DNA of 43,359 nucleotides from Methylotenera sp. GTDB taxonomy: Bacteria > Pseudomonadota > Gammaproteobacteria > Burkholderiales > Methylophilaceae. The notes below the pieces were generated by a model. It worked only from the letters and a program-made list of their open reading frames with translations. It did not search any database and had not been told where the DNA came from. The position numbers and the translations under genes were made by a program. Below, in pieces: positions 21,675 to 31,030 of the stretch; position 1 is the first letter of the stretch; every line of letters begins with the position of its first letter. The stretch covers positions 1 to 43,359 of the forward strand of contig SYKG01000053.1 of assembly GCA_005797835.1 (NCBI GenBank), given 5' to 3'.

Positions 21675-22289
21675 TTATCTTAATCCTTGAATATAATCGG
21701 CTACCGCTCCCATTTCTTGTTCAGTTAATTTAGCAGCTATGGTTCGCATGACCTTACTTTCATCGTTAGCACGGGCACCAAGTCTAAACTGATTTAGTTG
21801 ATTAAGAATATATTCAGTATGTTGGCCTCCTAAACGAGGATATTTAACTGGGAGACCGTCCCCGGTAGGGCCATGGCAAGATGCGCATGCTGGAACACCG
21901 TTGGCACGGATGCCTGCCCGATATATTTTTTCTCCAAGAGATCCAGATCCATTAGTTTTTGCTTGTCCAAGATTAAGTTTTTGATTGGAAAAGTATTCCG
22001 CCACAGCATGCATATCTGTGTCTGCAAGCATTGCTGCCATCCCAGCCATTATAGCGTTTGCTCGTTCACCAGACTTGTAATTATTTAGTTGTTTATAAAT
22101 ATACTCTGAATGTTGTCCTGCTAATTTTGGATTAGCAGTCAATACACTGTTTCCATCAATTCCATGGCATGCAGCACATACATTAGTAACAACTTGCGGT
22201 AGATTTTTAAGCTCATTAGTTGCTGCAACTGAAATGCTCGAAATTAAAAAAAATATTATGAAAATAAAAAAAGTATTTCTACCGCTCAT
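21675..22289 (-). CDS. Dihaem cytochrome c4; likely ATG start 22289 (ORF track uses TTG at 22304)
   Basis: Signal peptide, duplicated class I cytochrome domains with CAACH and CASCH, GQHSEYIYKQLNNYKSGERA / GQHTEYILNQLNQFRLGARA; GGAG SD upstream of ATG. Confidence 0.94.
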   Translation of the reverse strand: MSGRNTFFIFIIFFLISSISVAATNELKNLPQVVTNVCAACHGIDGNSVLTANPKLAGQHSEYIYKQLNNYKSGERANAIMAGMAAMLADTDMHAVAEYFSNQKLNLGQAKTNGSGSLGEKIYRAGIRANGVPACASCHGPTGDGLPVKYPRLGGQHTEYILNQLNQFRLGARANDESKVMRTIAAKLTEQEMGAVADYIQGLR

Positions 22290-22390
22290 TACACAAAGCT
22301 CCAAATATTAAAGAATGTACCTGTCACATTTTATCTAAAATTCTAATCTCGTGATAGCATTTTGATTGGATTAAAAGGTTAGTAAAGCCT

Positions 22391-23029
22391 ATGGCTATTT
22401 TTAAAAATGCATCATATTATTTATCTGCACACCATCTAAGTGATTTACCTCCCCCTAATGGTATGGAGATTGCCTTTGCTGGAAGATCAAATGCAGGTAA
22501 ATCAAGTGCTATCAATACGCTTGCAAATCATAATCGACTTGCCTTTGTGAGTAAGCAGCCAGGGCGTACACAACTTATTAATTTTTTTTCTCTTGGCGAG
22601 AATCGTTTTCTAGTAGATTTGCCAGGTTATGGTTATGCAAAAGTTCCTCAAACCATTAAGGATCATTGGCAAAAAACTTTAGCCACTTATCTGTCTGAAC
22701 GTTCTAGTCTTTTTGGCCTTGTTTTAATTATGGACATAAGACACCCACTCACTCCTCTTGATCAACAAATGCTAGAGTGGTTCTCGCTGGCTAAAAAACC
22801 TATTCATATTTTACTAACTAAAGCTGACAAGCTTTCTCGAGAATCTTCCTATAAAGTACTGAAATTGGTACAAGAAGAAATCAATTCAAGATGGGGTTCT
22901 GATCTTGGAATTGAATGTTCAGTTCAACTTTTTTCTAGCTTAAAAAAACAAGGGACAGATGAAGCAGAAAAAATTATTGGAAAATGGTTAAATACGAGAA
23001 TAGATAATATTCCAAACCTTATAACCTAG
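22391..23029 (+). CDS. engB: Ribosome biogenesis GTP-binding protein EngB/YsxC/YihA
   Basis: [48 protein letters not shown]. Confidence 0.96.
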   Translation: MAIFKNASYYLSAHHLSDLPPPNGMEIAFAGRSNAGKSSAINTLANHNRLAFVSKQPGRTQLINFFSLGENRFLVDLPGYGYAKVPQTIKDHWQKTLATYLSERSSLFGLVLIMDIRHPLTPLDQQMLEWFSLAKKPIHILLTKADKLSRESSYKVLKLVQEEINSRWGSDLGIECSVQLFSSLKKQGTDEAEKIIGKWLNTRIDNIPNLIT

Positions 23030-23683
23030 CTTAATTCCTCGATTTTCGTATTTTGTGAAAGGACGGCATTCAGTTTTTTTTAAAAAATCATCTGACGACT
23101 TTTGCAATAATTCTTCTTTACACAAAAGATCAATGATCCATAAAGCATACTCTTCCCAATCTGTTGCAATATGTAAATAACCTGATTTTTTAATTTTCTT
23201 TGCAATAAGCTCTAGAAGTGTTGATTGTATGAGCCTTCTTTTATGATGTCTTTTTTTTGGCCACGGATCAGGGAAAAAAATATGCATACCATTTAAGGAG
23301 TGATTTTTAACCATTGAATTAAGAACCTCTACTGCATCATGTTGAATTATTTTTAAATTTGAAATATTGCTTTCATGAATTAATTTAATCAAATTACCTA
23401 CACCTGGGGAGTAAACTTCAATTGCAATATAGTTTTTATCCAAATTTGACTTTGCAATCTCTGCGGTTGAAGTACCCATTCCAAACCCAATTTCTAGAAT
23501 AAGATCGCCTTTTTTGTTCTCAAATATATTTCTAAAATCTTTGGGTCTATTTTCAAAAGGAATGGCATATTTATGAAAGTTTTCCTGAATGGCCCTGGTT
23601 TGAGAGGGAGAAATTCTTCCTTGCCTCAGGATATAACTTCTAATAGGTCGCTTTTTTATATCGTCTTTGTTTTGCCCAGTCAT
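22988..23683 (-). CDS. trmB: tRNA (guanine-N7-)-methyltransferase
   Basis: [38 protein letters not shown], conserved C-terminal [19 protein letters not shown]. Confidence 0.96.
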   Translation of the reverse strand: MTGQNKDDIKKRPIRSYILRQGRISPSQTRAIQENFHKYAIPFENRPKDFRNIFENKKGDLILEIGFGMGTSTAEIAKSNLDKNYIAIEVYSPGVGNLIKLIHESNISNLKIIQHDAVEVLNSMVKNHSLNGMHIFFPDPWPKKRHHKRRLIQSTLLELIAKKIKKSGYLHIATDWEEYALWIIDLLCKEELLQKSSDDFLKKTECRPFTKYENRGIKLGYKVWNIIYSRI

Positions 23684-24834
23684 AATTGATTGACTTTATT
23701 ATTATTTTTGAGCCCTATGAAATCTATATCAAGATTTTTTTCTATTATCATAACTTTAAATAAATCTCCCATTTCTGATGGAGATAATAACTTTTGAATC
23801 TCTGATACTGATTTCATATATAAAAAACTATCCTCTTCATTCAATCTATCTACAAAATTCAATATACCGCAATTAATAAGAAAATTTGCTTGAGATACAA
23901 AGCCCCTTACACTTAATCCTAATTTAGAGGCTTCTCTTGCAAGATAGCTAAAGTTCACATGACTAGTAATATCTTGAATCCCAGGATACACCAGAGGATT
24001 GTCATGTGCATGATGTTTGAAATGACACATCAAGGTTCCTGAAGATCTTTGTTCGTGAAAATATTCTCTGTGGTTAAAACCATAATCAATAATTAATACA
24101 ACGCCCTTTTTTAGAGATTGATTAATTTTGTTAATCCAAGCTTTAATATATATTGGATATTCAGTTAGATAGTTATTTGGGAGATTTTCTATATTAATTA
24201 GGTCATAACTAGATAGATCAACTATGGGCTTATCTTTCCAAACAAATATATCATTTTCAACACTAACACCCTTTTGATAATAATTACCTGATATTTTTTT
24301 TATCAAATCTACAGAAAATGCATCTAAAAGTTCATTACAAAAAATAATACCTTCATATTCTTTTGGAATCTCTTCAATCCATTGAACTTTGTTGAATAGA
24401 TGGAAGGGTAAATATTTTATTAATAGATCATGTTGTTGCTTCCTCAGCGAATGACTTATTTCTAAAATTGAATAATAGCCAATTTCTGGATTGTCGCTAT
24501 TCAAGGATTGAATAACTTCAAGCGCAAATTGACCAGTCCCAGCTCCAATTTCAATGATATTTTTAGCTACCGATTGAAAAATTTCTTTGAATTGAATACA
24601 TAATGTTTTAGCAAAAAAACTTGATATTTCAGATGCTGTAACAAAATCGCCTTTTTCACCAAATTTTCTTAAAGATCCTGTGTAATAACCAAATTCAGGA
24701 TCATAAAGTGCAAGGCTCATGAAATGATCAAAGCTTATCCATCCATGATTAGAGTGAATATTTTGAATGATTTTTGTTTTTAATTTATCGCTTAATTGAA
24801 TTTCACTTTCAAAAGCTTTAGGCATAGATGACAT
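23680..24834 (-). CDS. Class I SAM-dependent methyltransferase, MidA/NDUFAF7-like
   Basis: ISFDHFMSLALYDPEFGYYTGSLRKFGEKGDFVTASEISSFF, IIEIGAGTGQFALEVI, VVLIIDYGFNHREYFHEQRSSGTLMCHFKHHAHDNPLVYPGIQDITSHVNF. Confidence 0.92.
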   Translation of the reverse strand: MSSMPKAFESEIQLSDKLKTKIIQNIHSNHGWISFDHFMSLALYDPEFGYYTGSLRKFGEKGDFVTASEISSFFAKTLCIQFKEIFQSVAKNIIEIGAGTGQFALEVIQSLNSDNPEIGYYSILEISHSLRKQQHDLLIKYLPFHLFNKVQWIEEIPKEYEGIIFCNELLDAFSVDLIKKISGNYYQKGVSVENDIFVWKDKPIVDLSSYDLINIENLPNNYLTEYPIYIKAWINKINQSLKKGVVLIIDYGFNHREYFHEQRSSGTLMCHFKHHAHDNPLVYPGIQDITSHVNFSYLAREASKLGLSVRGFVSQANFLINCGILNFVDRLNEEDSFLYMKSVSEIQKLLSPSEMGDLFKVMIIEKNLDIDFIGLKNNNKVNQL

Positions 24835-24843
24835 AGGTATTAG

Positions 24844-24851
24844 ATTATAAT
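24844..24851. promoter_or_regulatory. Palindromic -10-like element ATTATAAT in the 44-bp divergent midA/ptr gap
   Basis: ATTATAAT is its own reverse complement and contains TATAAT on both strands; no convincing -35 on either side. Confidence 0.35.
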
Positions 24852-24878
24852 AGAGTCAATCCATTTATAGCTAAACAT

Positions 24879-25625
24879 ATGAAATCAAATAGAAAAGTTG
24901 CTCTAGTGACCGGCGGTGCAAAAAGAATTGGGCAAGCAATTTGTAGGCTGCTTCATGAATCAGATATCAATTTAATGATTCACTATCGTCATTCAGCTGA
25001 TGAGGCAAAAAAACTTCGAGAAGATTTAAATAAAATTCGTAAAGACTCTGCAAATATTATTCAAGCTGATCTTATGAATATACATATATTACCAAATCTC
25101 ATTAAGGAAACAATTAAGGCTTACGGCCAATTAGATATCCTTATAAATAATGCTTCTAGTTATTACCCCACAGAAATTGGAAAAATTAATGAAAATAATT
25201 GGAATGATCTCATTGGAAGTAATTTAAAAGCACCTTTATTTTTATCTCAACTTGCAATGGATGAACTTATTAAGACTCAAGGCTGCATAATCAATATTAC
25301 AGATACTCATATAGATAAGCCAAAAAAAAATTATATTATTTATAGTTTGGCTAAATCAGGTTTAGCTGCACTAACAAAATCACTTGCTCAAGAATTGAGT
25401 CCAAATGTGAGAGTTAATGCAGTTGCTCCAGGTCCAGTTTTATGGCCTGAAAATAATGAGGAATTTAACGATATTTATAAACAGCGAGTAATTTCTCAAA
25501 CATTATTAAAAAAAATAGGCACGCCCCAAGACGTTGCTATGGCGGTCAAATTTTTAGTGTTGGATGCTCCATTTATCACTGGGCATATCTTATCAGTAGA
25601 CGGAGGAAGATCTCTATCACTATGA
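24879..25625 (+). CDS. Pteridine reductase / FolM-like short-chain dehydrogenase
   Basis: SDR Rossmann fold; TGGAKRIG matches the TGX3RXG pteridine-reductase signature; YSLAK catalytic Yxxx[13 protein letters not shown]. Confidence 0.85.
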   Translation: MKSNRKVALVTGGAKRIGQAICRLLHESDINLMIHYRHSADEAKKLREDLNKIRKDSANIIQADLMNIHILPNLIKETIKAYGQLDILINNASSYYPTEIGKINENNWNDLIGSNLKAPLFLSQLAMDELIKTQGCIINITDTHIDKPKKNYIIYSLAKSGLAALTKSLAQELSPNVRVNAVAPGPVLWPENNEEFNDIYKQRVISQTLLKKIGTPQDVAMAVKFLVLDAPFITGHILSVDGGRSLSL

Positions 25626-26521
25626 TCTCGCAAATTCCAATTGATGTAACGAATAATTTTCTGAAATTAAGAAATAAACTTATAGGTTTAACTGGCAAAG
25701 CAATCACTGATTTTAATATGATTGAAAACCAGGACCGAGTTTTGGTATGCATGAGTGGGGGAAAAGATTCATATTCATTGTTGATGTTTTTGTTAGCTCT
25801 TAAAGAAAGAGTACCTATTCACTTTGATATTATTGCAATGAACTTAGACCAAAAACAACCTGATTTCCCTGTGGATGTATTACCTGCGTTTTTAAAGAAT
25901 TTAAATATTGAGTATCAAATTATCACTGAAGATACTTATTCAGTCGTTAAAGAAAAAATCCCGAGCGGTAAAACTACTTGCTCTTTATGTTCTCGTTTAA
26001 GACGTGGGATTATTTATAGAACAGCAAAAGAACTTAATATCAATAAAATTGCTTTGGGTCATCATCGGGATGATATTGTTGAAACACTTTTCCTTAATAT
26101 GTTTTTTGGCTCAAAATTGAAAGCTATGCCGCCTAAACTAATCTCTAATGACAGTAAAAATATTATCATTAGGCCTTTAGCATATTGCTCCGAAAAAGAA
26201 ATCTCTAGCTATGCATCACGTATGAATTTCCCTATTATTCCTTGTAACCTATGTGGCTCCCAGGAAAACCTTCAAAGAAAAAAAATTAAAAAAATGTTAT
26301 TAGCATGGGAAAGAGAATATCCTGGACGCATTAACAATATATACAAAGCCATATCAAATGTTGAGCCTTCTCATCTTGGGGATCGACGACTATATGACTT
26401 CGAAAATCTTAACCGAGTTAATCAAGACAATGATGAACTCATTTTTACTGAAGACTTGATAAGAAATCTCAACGTTCCGCTAAATAATATCAGTCCTTTT
26501 GCTGAAAATATTGCTTCTTAA
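25622..26521 (+). CDS. ttcA: tRNA 2-thiocytidine(32) synthetase TtcA
   Basis: PP-loop [23 protein letters not shown] Cys pair; [29 protein letters not shown]; 4-nt overlap with upstream SDR. Confidence 0.96.
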   Translation: MISQIPIDVTNNFLKLRNKLIGLTGKAITDFNMIENQDRVLVCMSGGKDSYSLLMFLLALKERVPIHFDIIAMNLDQKQPDFPVDVLPAFLKNLNIEYQIITEDTYSVVKEKIPSGKTTCSLCSRLRRGIIYRTAKELNINKIALGHHRDDIVETLFLNMFFGSKLKAMPPKLISNDSKNIIIRPLAYCSEKEISSYASRMNFPIIPCNLCGSQENLQRKKIKKMLLAWEREYPGRINNIYKAISNVEPSHLGDRRLYDFENLNRVNQDNDELIFTEDLIRNLNVPLNNISPFAENIAS

Positions 26522-26638
26522 AATCATTATATAAATTTAATTAACCTAATTTATTTAACTAAGCTAGTATAGACAACTTATATATATCAGGATTTAAATT
26601 TATTTTTCAGCAAAATTTTTAATCTAGAAACCCATCTA

Positions 26639-29185
26639 ATGTCTAAACTTTTAATTGTAGAGTCCCCGTCGAAAGCAAAAACTCTTAAAAAATACCTAGG
26701 AAATAAATTTGAAGTATTAGCATCTTATGGCCATGTTCGTGATCTTATTCCAAAAACAGGCGCTGTTGAGACAGACAATAATTTCAAAATGAATTATGCA
26801 ATTATTGATAGGAATGCTAGACATATTGATGAAATTACTAGGGCTGTAAAAAAGTCTGACGAAGTTTATCTAGCTACAGATCCTGATCGAGAAGGAGAGG
26901 CTATTTCTTGGCATATTTTAGAAATTCTTAATGAAAAAAAATTAACGAAAGATAAGTTAATTAAACGTGTCATTTTTCAAGAAATTACAAAATCCGCTAT
27001 TGAATATGCTATTGAGCATCCTCGCGATATATCGATGCCGCTTGTCAATGCTCAACAAGCGAGAAGAGCTCTGGATTATCTTGTAGGATTTAATTTATCC
27101 CCCTTACTTTGGAAAAAGATTAGAAGAGGATTATCAGCAGGAAGGGTTCAGAGTCCGGCATTAAGGCTTATTATCGAAAGGGAAATTGAAGTTGAAAAAT
27201 TTATCAGCCAGGAGTATTGGACGATTCATCTGGACTCCATAAAATCTAAAAATAAATTTCAAGCAAAACTTATTAAGCTCGAAAATAAAAAAGTAGAGCA
27301 ATTTACTATTACCTCAAAAGAAGATCATGAAGCTATTATCGGTAAATTACTTTTAGAAAGTGCTGGTAAAACAAAAGTAATTCGTATCGAAAAAAAGCAA
27401 AGAACCCGTAACCCTGCACCACCGTTTACTACGTCGACACTTCAACAAGAGTCAGTTCGCAAACTTGGTTTTACGACAAGTCGAGCAATGAGAATTGCGC
27501 AGCAGCTTTATGAGGGTATTGATATTGGTAGCGGAACTGTAGGTTTAATTACTTATATGAGAACTGATTCACTAACTCTATCTAATGAAGCAATGAATCA
27601 AATTAGAAACTATATTCATACAAATTTTGATGTAGATTACTTGCCTAAAGAGCCTATTTTTTACAAAACGAAATCAAAAAATGCCCAAGAGGCGCATGAA
27701 GCAATTCGTCCCACAGATATCAGTCGAACACCCCAGGGTCTTATTGGCAAGCTATCTCCTGAACAATTTAAGTTATACGAAATGATATGGAAGCGGTCTC
27801 TTGCGAGTCAAATGACACCAGCTAAATTCGATGCTATGAGTGTAGATCTCGCTATTGGATCTGAAGCAAATTTATTCAGAGCCACTGGCCAAACACTTAT
27901 ATTTCCTGGATTTATTGCTATTTATACTGAGAGTTTGGATGATACTGCAAATGAAGACGAAGACTTACTTAAATTACCACCACTTGAAAATGGAGAAATT
28001 CTAATAGTTGAAAAAATTTATGGGGATCAGCATTTCACGGAGCCTCCCCCAAGATACTCTGAAGCTAGCTTAGTAAAATCTCTCGAAGAATATGGTATTG
28101 GAAGACCCTCTACTTATGCGAGTATTATTTCAACTCTTCAAGATCGCGAATATGTCATTCTTGATAAAAAAAGATTCATGCCTACTGATGTAGGTCGTGT
28201 TGTTAATAAATTTCTCACTGAACATTTTACCCGTTATGTAGATTATGATTTTACTTCTGGTCTTGAAAGTTCGTTAGATGAAATTGCAGAGAATAATAAA
28301 GAATGGATACCACTTCTCAAGAGCTTTTGGGATGATTTCAATAAAACAATTATTGAGAAATCAAGTATTGACCGGGCTGAAATTACGCAAGAAGCTATTC
28401 ATGAAGACTGTCCTAAATGCGGTAAACCTTTATTCTCGAGACTAGGCAGAAGAGGTAAATTTATTGGATGTTCAGGCTATCCTGATTGTGATTACACTAG
28501 AAATGTAAATGGTGATATAAGTCCTCCAAACGAACCTATTCTTGTTTGTAAAGATTCTGAAACTGGGAAAGATGTTCTCTTATTAATCGGACCCTATGGG
28601 CCCTACCTCCAAGTAGGTATCCAAGAGGAAGATAGTAAAAAGAAACCTAAGCGGGTAAGTGTTCCTAAAGAAATATCTTTAAGTGACCTAAATGAAGATA
28701 TAGCATTAAATCTTTTATCGCTTCCTAAAGAATTAGGACTGCACCCAGAAACTGGAAAAAAATTAATTGTAAATATTGGACGTTTTGGGCCCTATGTAAA
28801 TTACGATGGAAAATTTAAATCTATTCCAAGATCAGAAACTATTTTTGATGTTACGCTTGAGCGAGGACTTGAACTTATTGCAGAAGCTATAGCAAAAAAT
28901 GTACCTTTAAGAACTTTGGGCAATGATCCCGAAACAAATCTTTCCATTGAAATTTTTAATGGTCGCTATGGCATATATCTTCAGAGAGGGTCCACCAAAG
29001 TGACCCTTCAAAAGGGTCAAGATATTGAAAAAATTACTTTAGAGGAAGGTTTGATACTTATCAGCAATAAAGAAGCTTCAAGTAAAGGTAAAAAGAAAAT
29101 AAACGCCAAGAAAAAGCCTGAAAAAAAAGTAGTTATTAATAGACCTGCAGCAAAAAGAAAAGTTACAAAAACTAAAGAAGTTTAA
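26639..29185 (+). CDS. topA: DNA topoisomerase I
   Basis: Toprim KLLIVESPSKAKTLKKYLG, DPDREGEAISWHI, active-site GLITYMRTDS, one C4 zinc ribbon CPKCGKPLF...CSGYPDC, C-terminal IGPYGPY/IGRFGPY/NGRYGIY repeats, Lys-rich tail. Confidence 0.98.
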   Translation: MSKLLIVESPSKAKTLKKYLGNKFEVLASYGHVRDLIPKTGAVETDNNFKMNYAIIDRNARHIDEITRAVKKSDEVYLATDPDREGEAISWHILEILNEKKLTKDKLIKRVIFQEITKSAIEYAIEHPRDISMPLVNAQQARRALDYLVGFNLSPLLWKKIRRGLSAGRVQSPALRLIIEREIEVEKFISQEYWTIHLDSIKSKNKFQAKLIKLENKKVEQFTITSKEDHEAIIGKLLLESAGKTKVIRIEKKQRTRNPAPPFTTSTLQQESVRKLGFTTSRAMRIAQQLYEGIDIGSGTVGLITYMRTDSLTLSNEAMNQIRNYIHTNFDVDYLPKEPIFYKTKSKNAQEAHEAIRPTDISRTPQGLIGKLSPEQFKLYEMIWKRSLASQMTPAKFDAMSVDLAIGSEANLFRATGQTLIFPGFIAIYTESLDDTANEDEDLLKLPPLENGEILIVEKIYGDQHFTEPPPRYSEASLVKSLEEYGIGRPSTYASIISTLQDREYVILDKKRFMPTDVGRVVNKFLTEHFTRYVDYDFTSGLESSLDEIAENNKEWIPLLKSFWDDFNKTIIEKSSIDRAEITQEAIHEDCPKCGKPLFSRLGRRGKFIGCSGYPDCDYTRNVNGDISPPNEPILVCKDSETGKDVLLLIGPYGPYLQVGIQEEDSKKKPKRVSVPKEISLSDLNEDIALNLLSLPKELGLHPETGKKLIVNIGRFGPYVNYDGKFKSIPRSETIFDVTLERGLELIAEAIAKNVPLRTLGNDPETNLSIEIFNGRYGIYLQRGSTKVTLQKGQDIEKITLEEGLILISNKEASSKGKKKINAKKKPEKKVVINRPAAKRKVTKTKEV

Positions 29186-30120
29186 CTATTTTGCTTAGAT
29201 TGATCTAAGTCATAAATAAAAGTAGTTTTTTCAATCCATTTTCTAATTCTATTTGCATCCGCAGTACGAGTTGCACTTCCGTAAGATTTAAGTAATACAA
29301 TAATCATAGGTTGTCCACCAATCATAGCTTGCATAACAAGGCATCTTCCAGCTTCCTGAATAAAGCCTGTTTTTGATAGGCCAATGACCCAATCACTTTT
29401 TCTAACTAATCTATTTGTATTATTAAAATTTACAGGGTTACGATGTCCTTTGACGAATGCTTCATATGAAGCCGTCGTTGAGATTTCACGAATGTCAGGG
29501 TATTGATAGGCAGCTTTTACTAATTTTACAAGATCTTCTGCTGTGGAAATATTACGATTATTGAGACCTGTAGCATCTGCAAATTCACTTCGTGTCATAT
29601 CAAGTTGCAATGCTTTAATATTCATAGCATTTATGAAGCCAGATTCTCCTGAGGGGTAGCTTCTGCCTAAAGCAGCCGCCGCTCTATTATCTGAAGCAAT
29701 CAAAGCAATGTTCAGTAGTTCAGAACGAGACAACACTGTGCCAACAGGCAGTTTGGAACTTGTATTTTTTAAAGTATTCGCATCTTCACGAGTAATTGTA
29801 ATTTCCTCATCCATAGGAAGTTTTGCGTCTAAAGTCACCATAGCAGTCATTAGTTTAGTTAAAGAGGCAATAGAAGTTTGAGCAGCTGTATCTTTAGCAT
29901 ATAAAACTTCGCCTGTATTCTGATTCACAATTAGAGCATTTAAAGAGGCTAGTCTTAAAAGCCCATCTGCATTCGTTTTTTTATCTGCTGATGAAATACG
30001 AGCTAATTCTACTTTTGAGGATTTTTTGGATCTAGATTCATTTGCCTCGGCCGAAATTGAAGCCAATACAAAGAAAAAAGTTATGGTTAGGATGGAAAAA
30101 AATCTAATAAGCTTTTTCAA
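29182..30120 (-). CDS. pbpG: D-alanyl-D-alanine endopeptidase (PBP7-like), TTG start
   Basis: Signal peptide; SIASLTKLMTAMV (SxxK), SDN motif ASDNRAAAALG, KTGFIQEAGRCLV; AGGAG SD 8 nt upstream of TTG. Confidence 0.93.
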   Translation of the reverse strand: MKKLIRFFSILTITFFFVLASISAEANESRSKKSSKVELARISSADKKTNADGLLRLASLNALIVNQNTGEVLYAKDTAAQTSIASLTKLMTAMVTLDAKLPMDEEITITREDANTLKNTSSKLPVGTVLSRSELLNIALIASDNRAAAALGRSYPSGESGFINAMNIKALQLDMTRSEFADATGLNNRNISTAEDLVKLVKAAYQYPDIREISTTASYEAFVKGHRNPVNFNNTNRLVRKSDWVIGLSKTGFIQEAGRCLVMQAMIGGQPMIIVLLKSYGSATRTADANRIRKWIEKTTFIYDLDQSKQNS

Positions 30121-30153
30121 ACTAGAATCTCCTATTCATACTAAATTTACGCG

Positions 30154-30182
30154 ATAATAAACAAAATAATTCTATTTGTCAT
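30154..30182 (-). promoter_or_regulatory. Candidate sigma70 promoter for pbpG
   Basis: Minus strand ATGACA - 17 nt - TATTAT (5/6 matches at each hexamer) about 35 nt upstream of the pbpG start. Confidence 0.45.
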
Positions 30183-30226
30183 CAACTTAATGCTTTTCTC
30201 GATAAAATTACTAGCACAAACTTAAT

Positions 30227-30607
30227 GTGAGCACTCCTAATACACTTATTTATACCCCTGAGCATCTCTGGATTAAATCTATTGGAGAAGCTACATACGA
30301 AATTGGCGTTACTGATTACGCACAAAATCTTTTGGGTGATATTGTTTTCGTCGAATTACCTAAATTACAAAGTAAAATCTCAAGAAATAAAACTTTTGGT
30401 GTGATTGAATCAGTCAAAACTGCTTCTGATTTAATTGGCCCACTTAATGGAGTGATGACTGAAATTAATCTTGATATTCAAAAATCACCAGAATTAATTA
30501 ATGATAGGCCTTACGAAAATTGGATTTGTAAAATACGATCTCAAGATGATACGAGTAATCTCAAGTTTTTTTTAGATGCTTCTCGATACAACGAACTAAC
30601 TAACTAA
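30227..30607 (+). CDS. gcvH: Glycine cleavage system H protein (lipoyl carrier), GTG start
   Basis: YTPEHLWIKSIGEATYEIGVTDYAQNLLGDIVFVELP; lipoylation site FGVIESVKTASDL; PLNGVMTEIN. Confidence 0.93.
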   Translation: MSTPNTLIYTPEHLWIKSIGEATYEIGVTDYAQNLLGDIVFVELPKLQSKISRNKTFGVIESVKTASDLIGPLNGVMTEINLDIQKSPELINDRPYENWICKIRSQDDTSNLKFFLDASRYNELTN

Positions 30608-31024
30608 TTGCTTATCTTTTGCAGTATCAATTAATTGAATTTCATAACCACGATCGCGATAAAATTTTAGTCGGTCTCTTGCTGTCTTTTTATCTTCCTC
30701 ATCGAACGAGACGATCTCAATGAGTCTTAAATACCTTGAAAAAAAAGTCGAAATATTTGGCTTTAAATTAATCATAAAATCATCACTCACTGATTTATGA
30801 TCCCAATCGATATGAATGGGCGTTTTTTCTTGATGATTGCCTATCTCGTGAGGTAGAAATAAAACAGATGATTCTGAATAAAGAAAATCGCTCAATGCTT
30901 CTGCGCTTATTAAATCGGTCACTGATATAAATATTTTTCTTTTACGAAAAATTTCTTTTTCTAAGATTTCTTGAATTTTTTTAAATTTATTTTCTACATT
31001 AAAATAAAAATCTATATATGTCAT
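30596..31024 (-). CDS. holC: DNA polymerase III subunit chi
   Basis: IDFYFNVENK...KRKIFISVTDLISAEALSDFLYS...SVLFLPHEIG; upstream neighbour is pepA (common pepA-holC order). Confidence 0.88.
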   Translation of the reverse strand: MTYIDFYFNVENKFKKIQEILEKEIFRKRKIFISVTDLISAEALSDFLYSESSVLFLPHEIGNHQEKTPIHIDWDHKSVSDDFMINLKPNISTFFSRYLRLIEIVSFDEEDKKTARDRLKFYRDRGYEIQLIDTAKDKQLVS

Positions 31025-31030
31025 GAAAGC

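Noticed and set aside
26522-26638. 117-bp ttcA/topA gap considered for an sRNA or riboswitch
   Set aside because: AT-rich with only weak promoter-like hexamers; I could not identify a structured RNA or known riboswitch motif.
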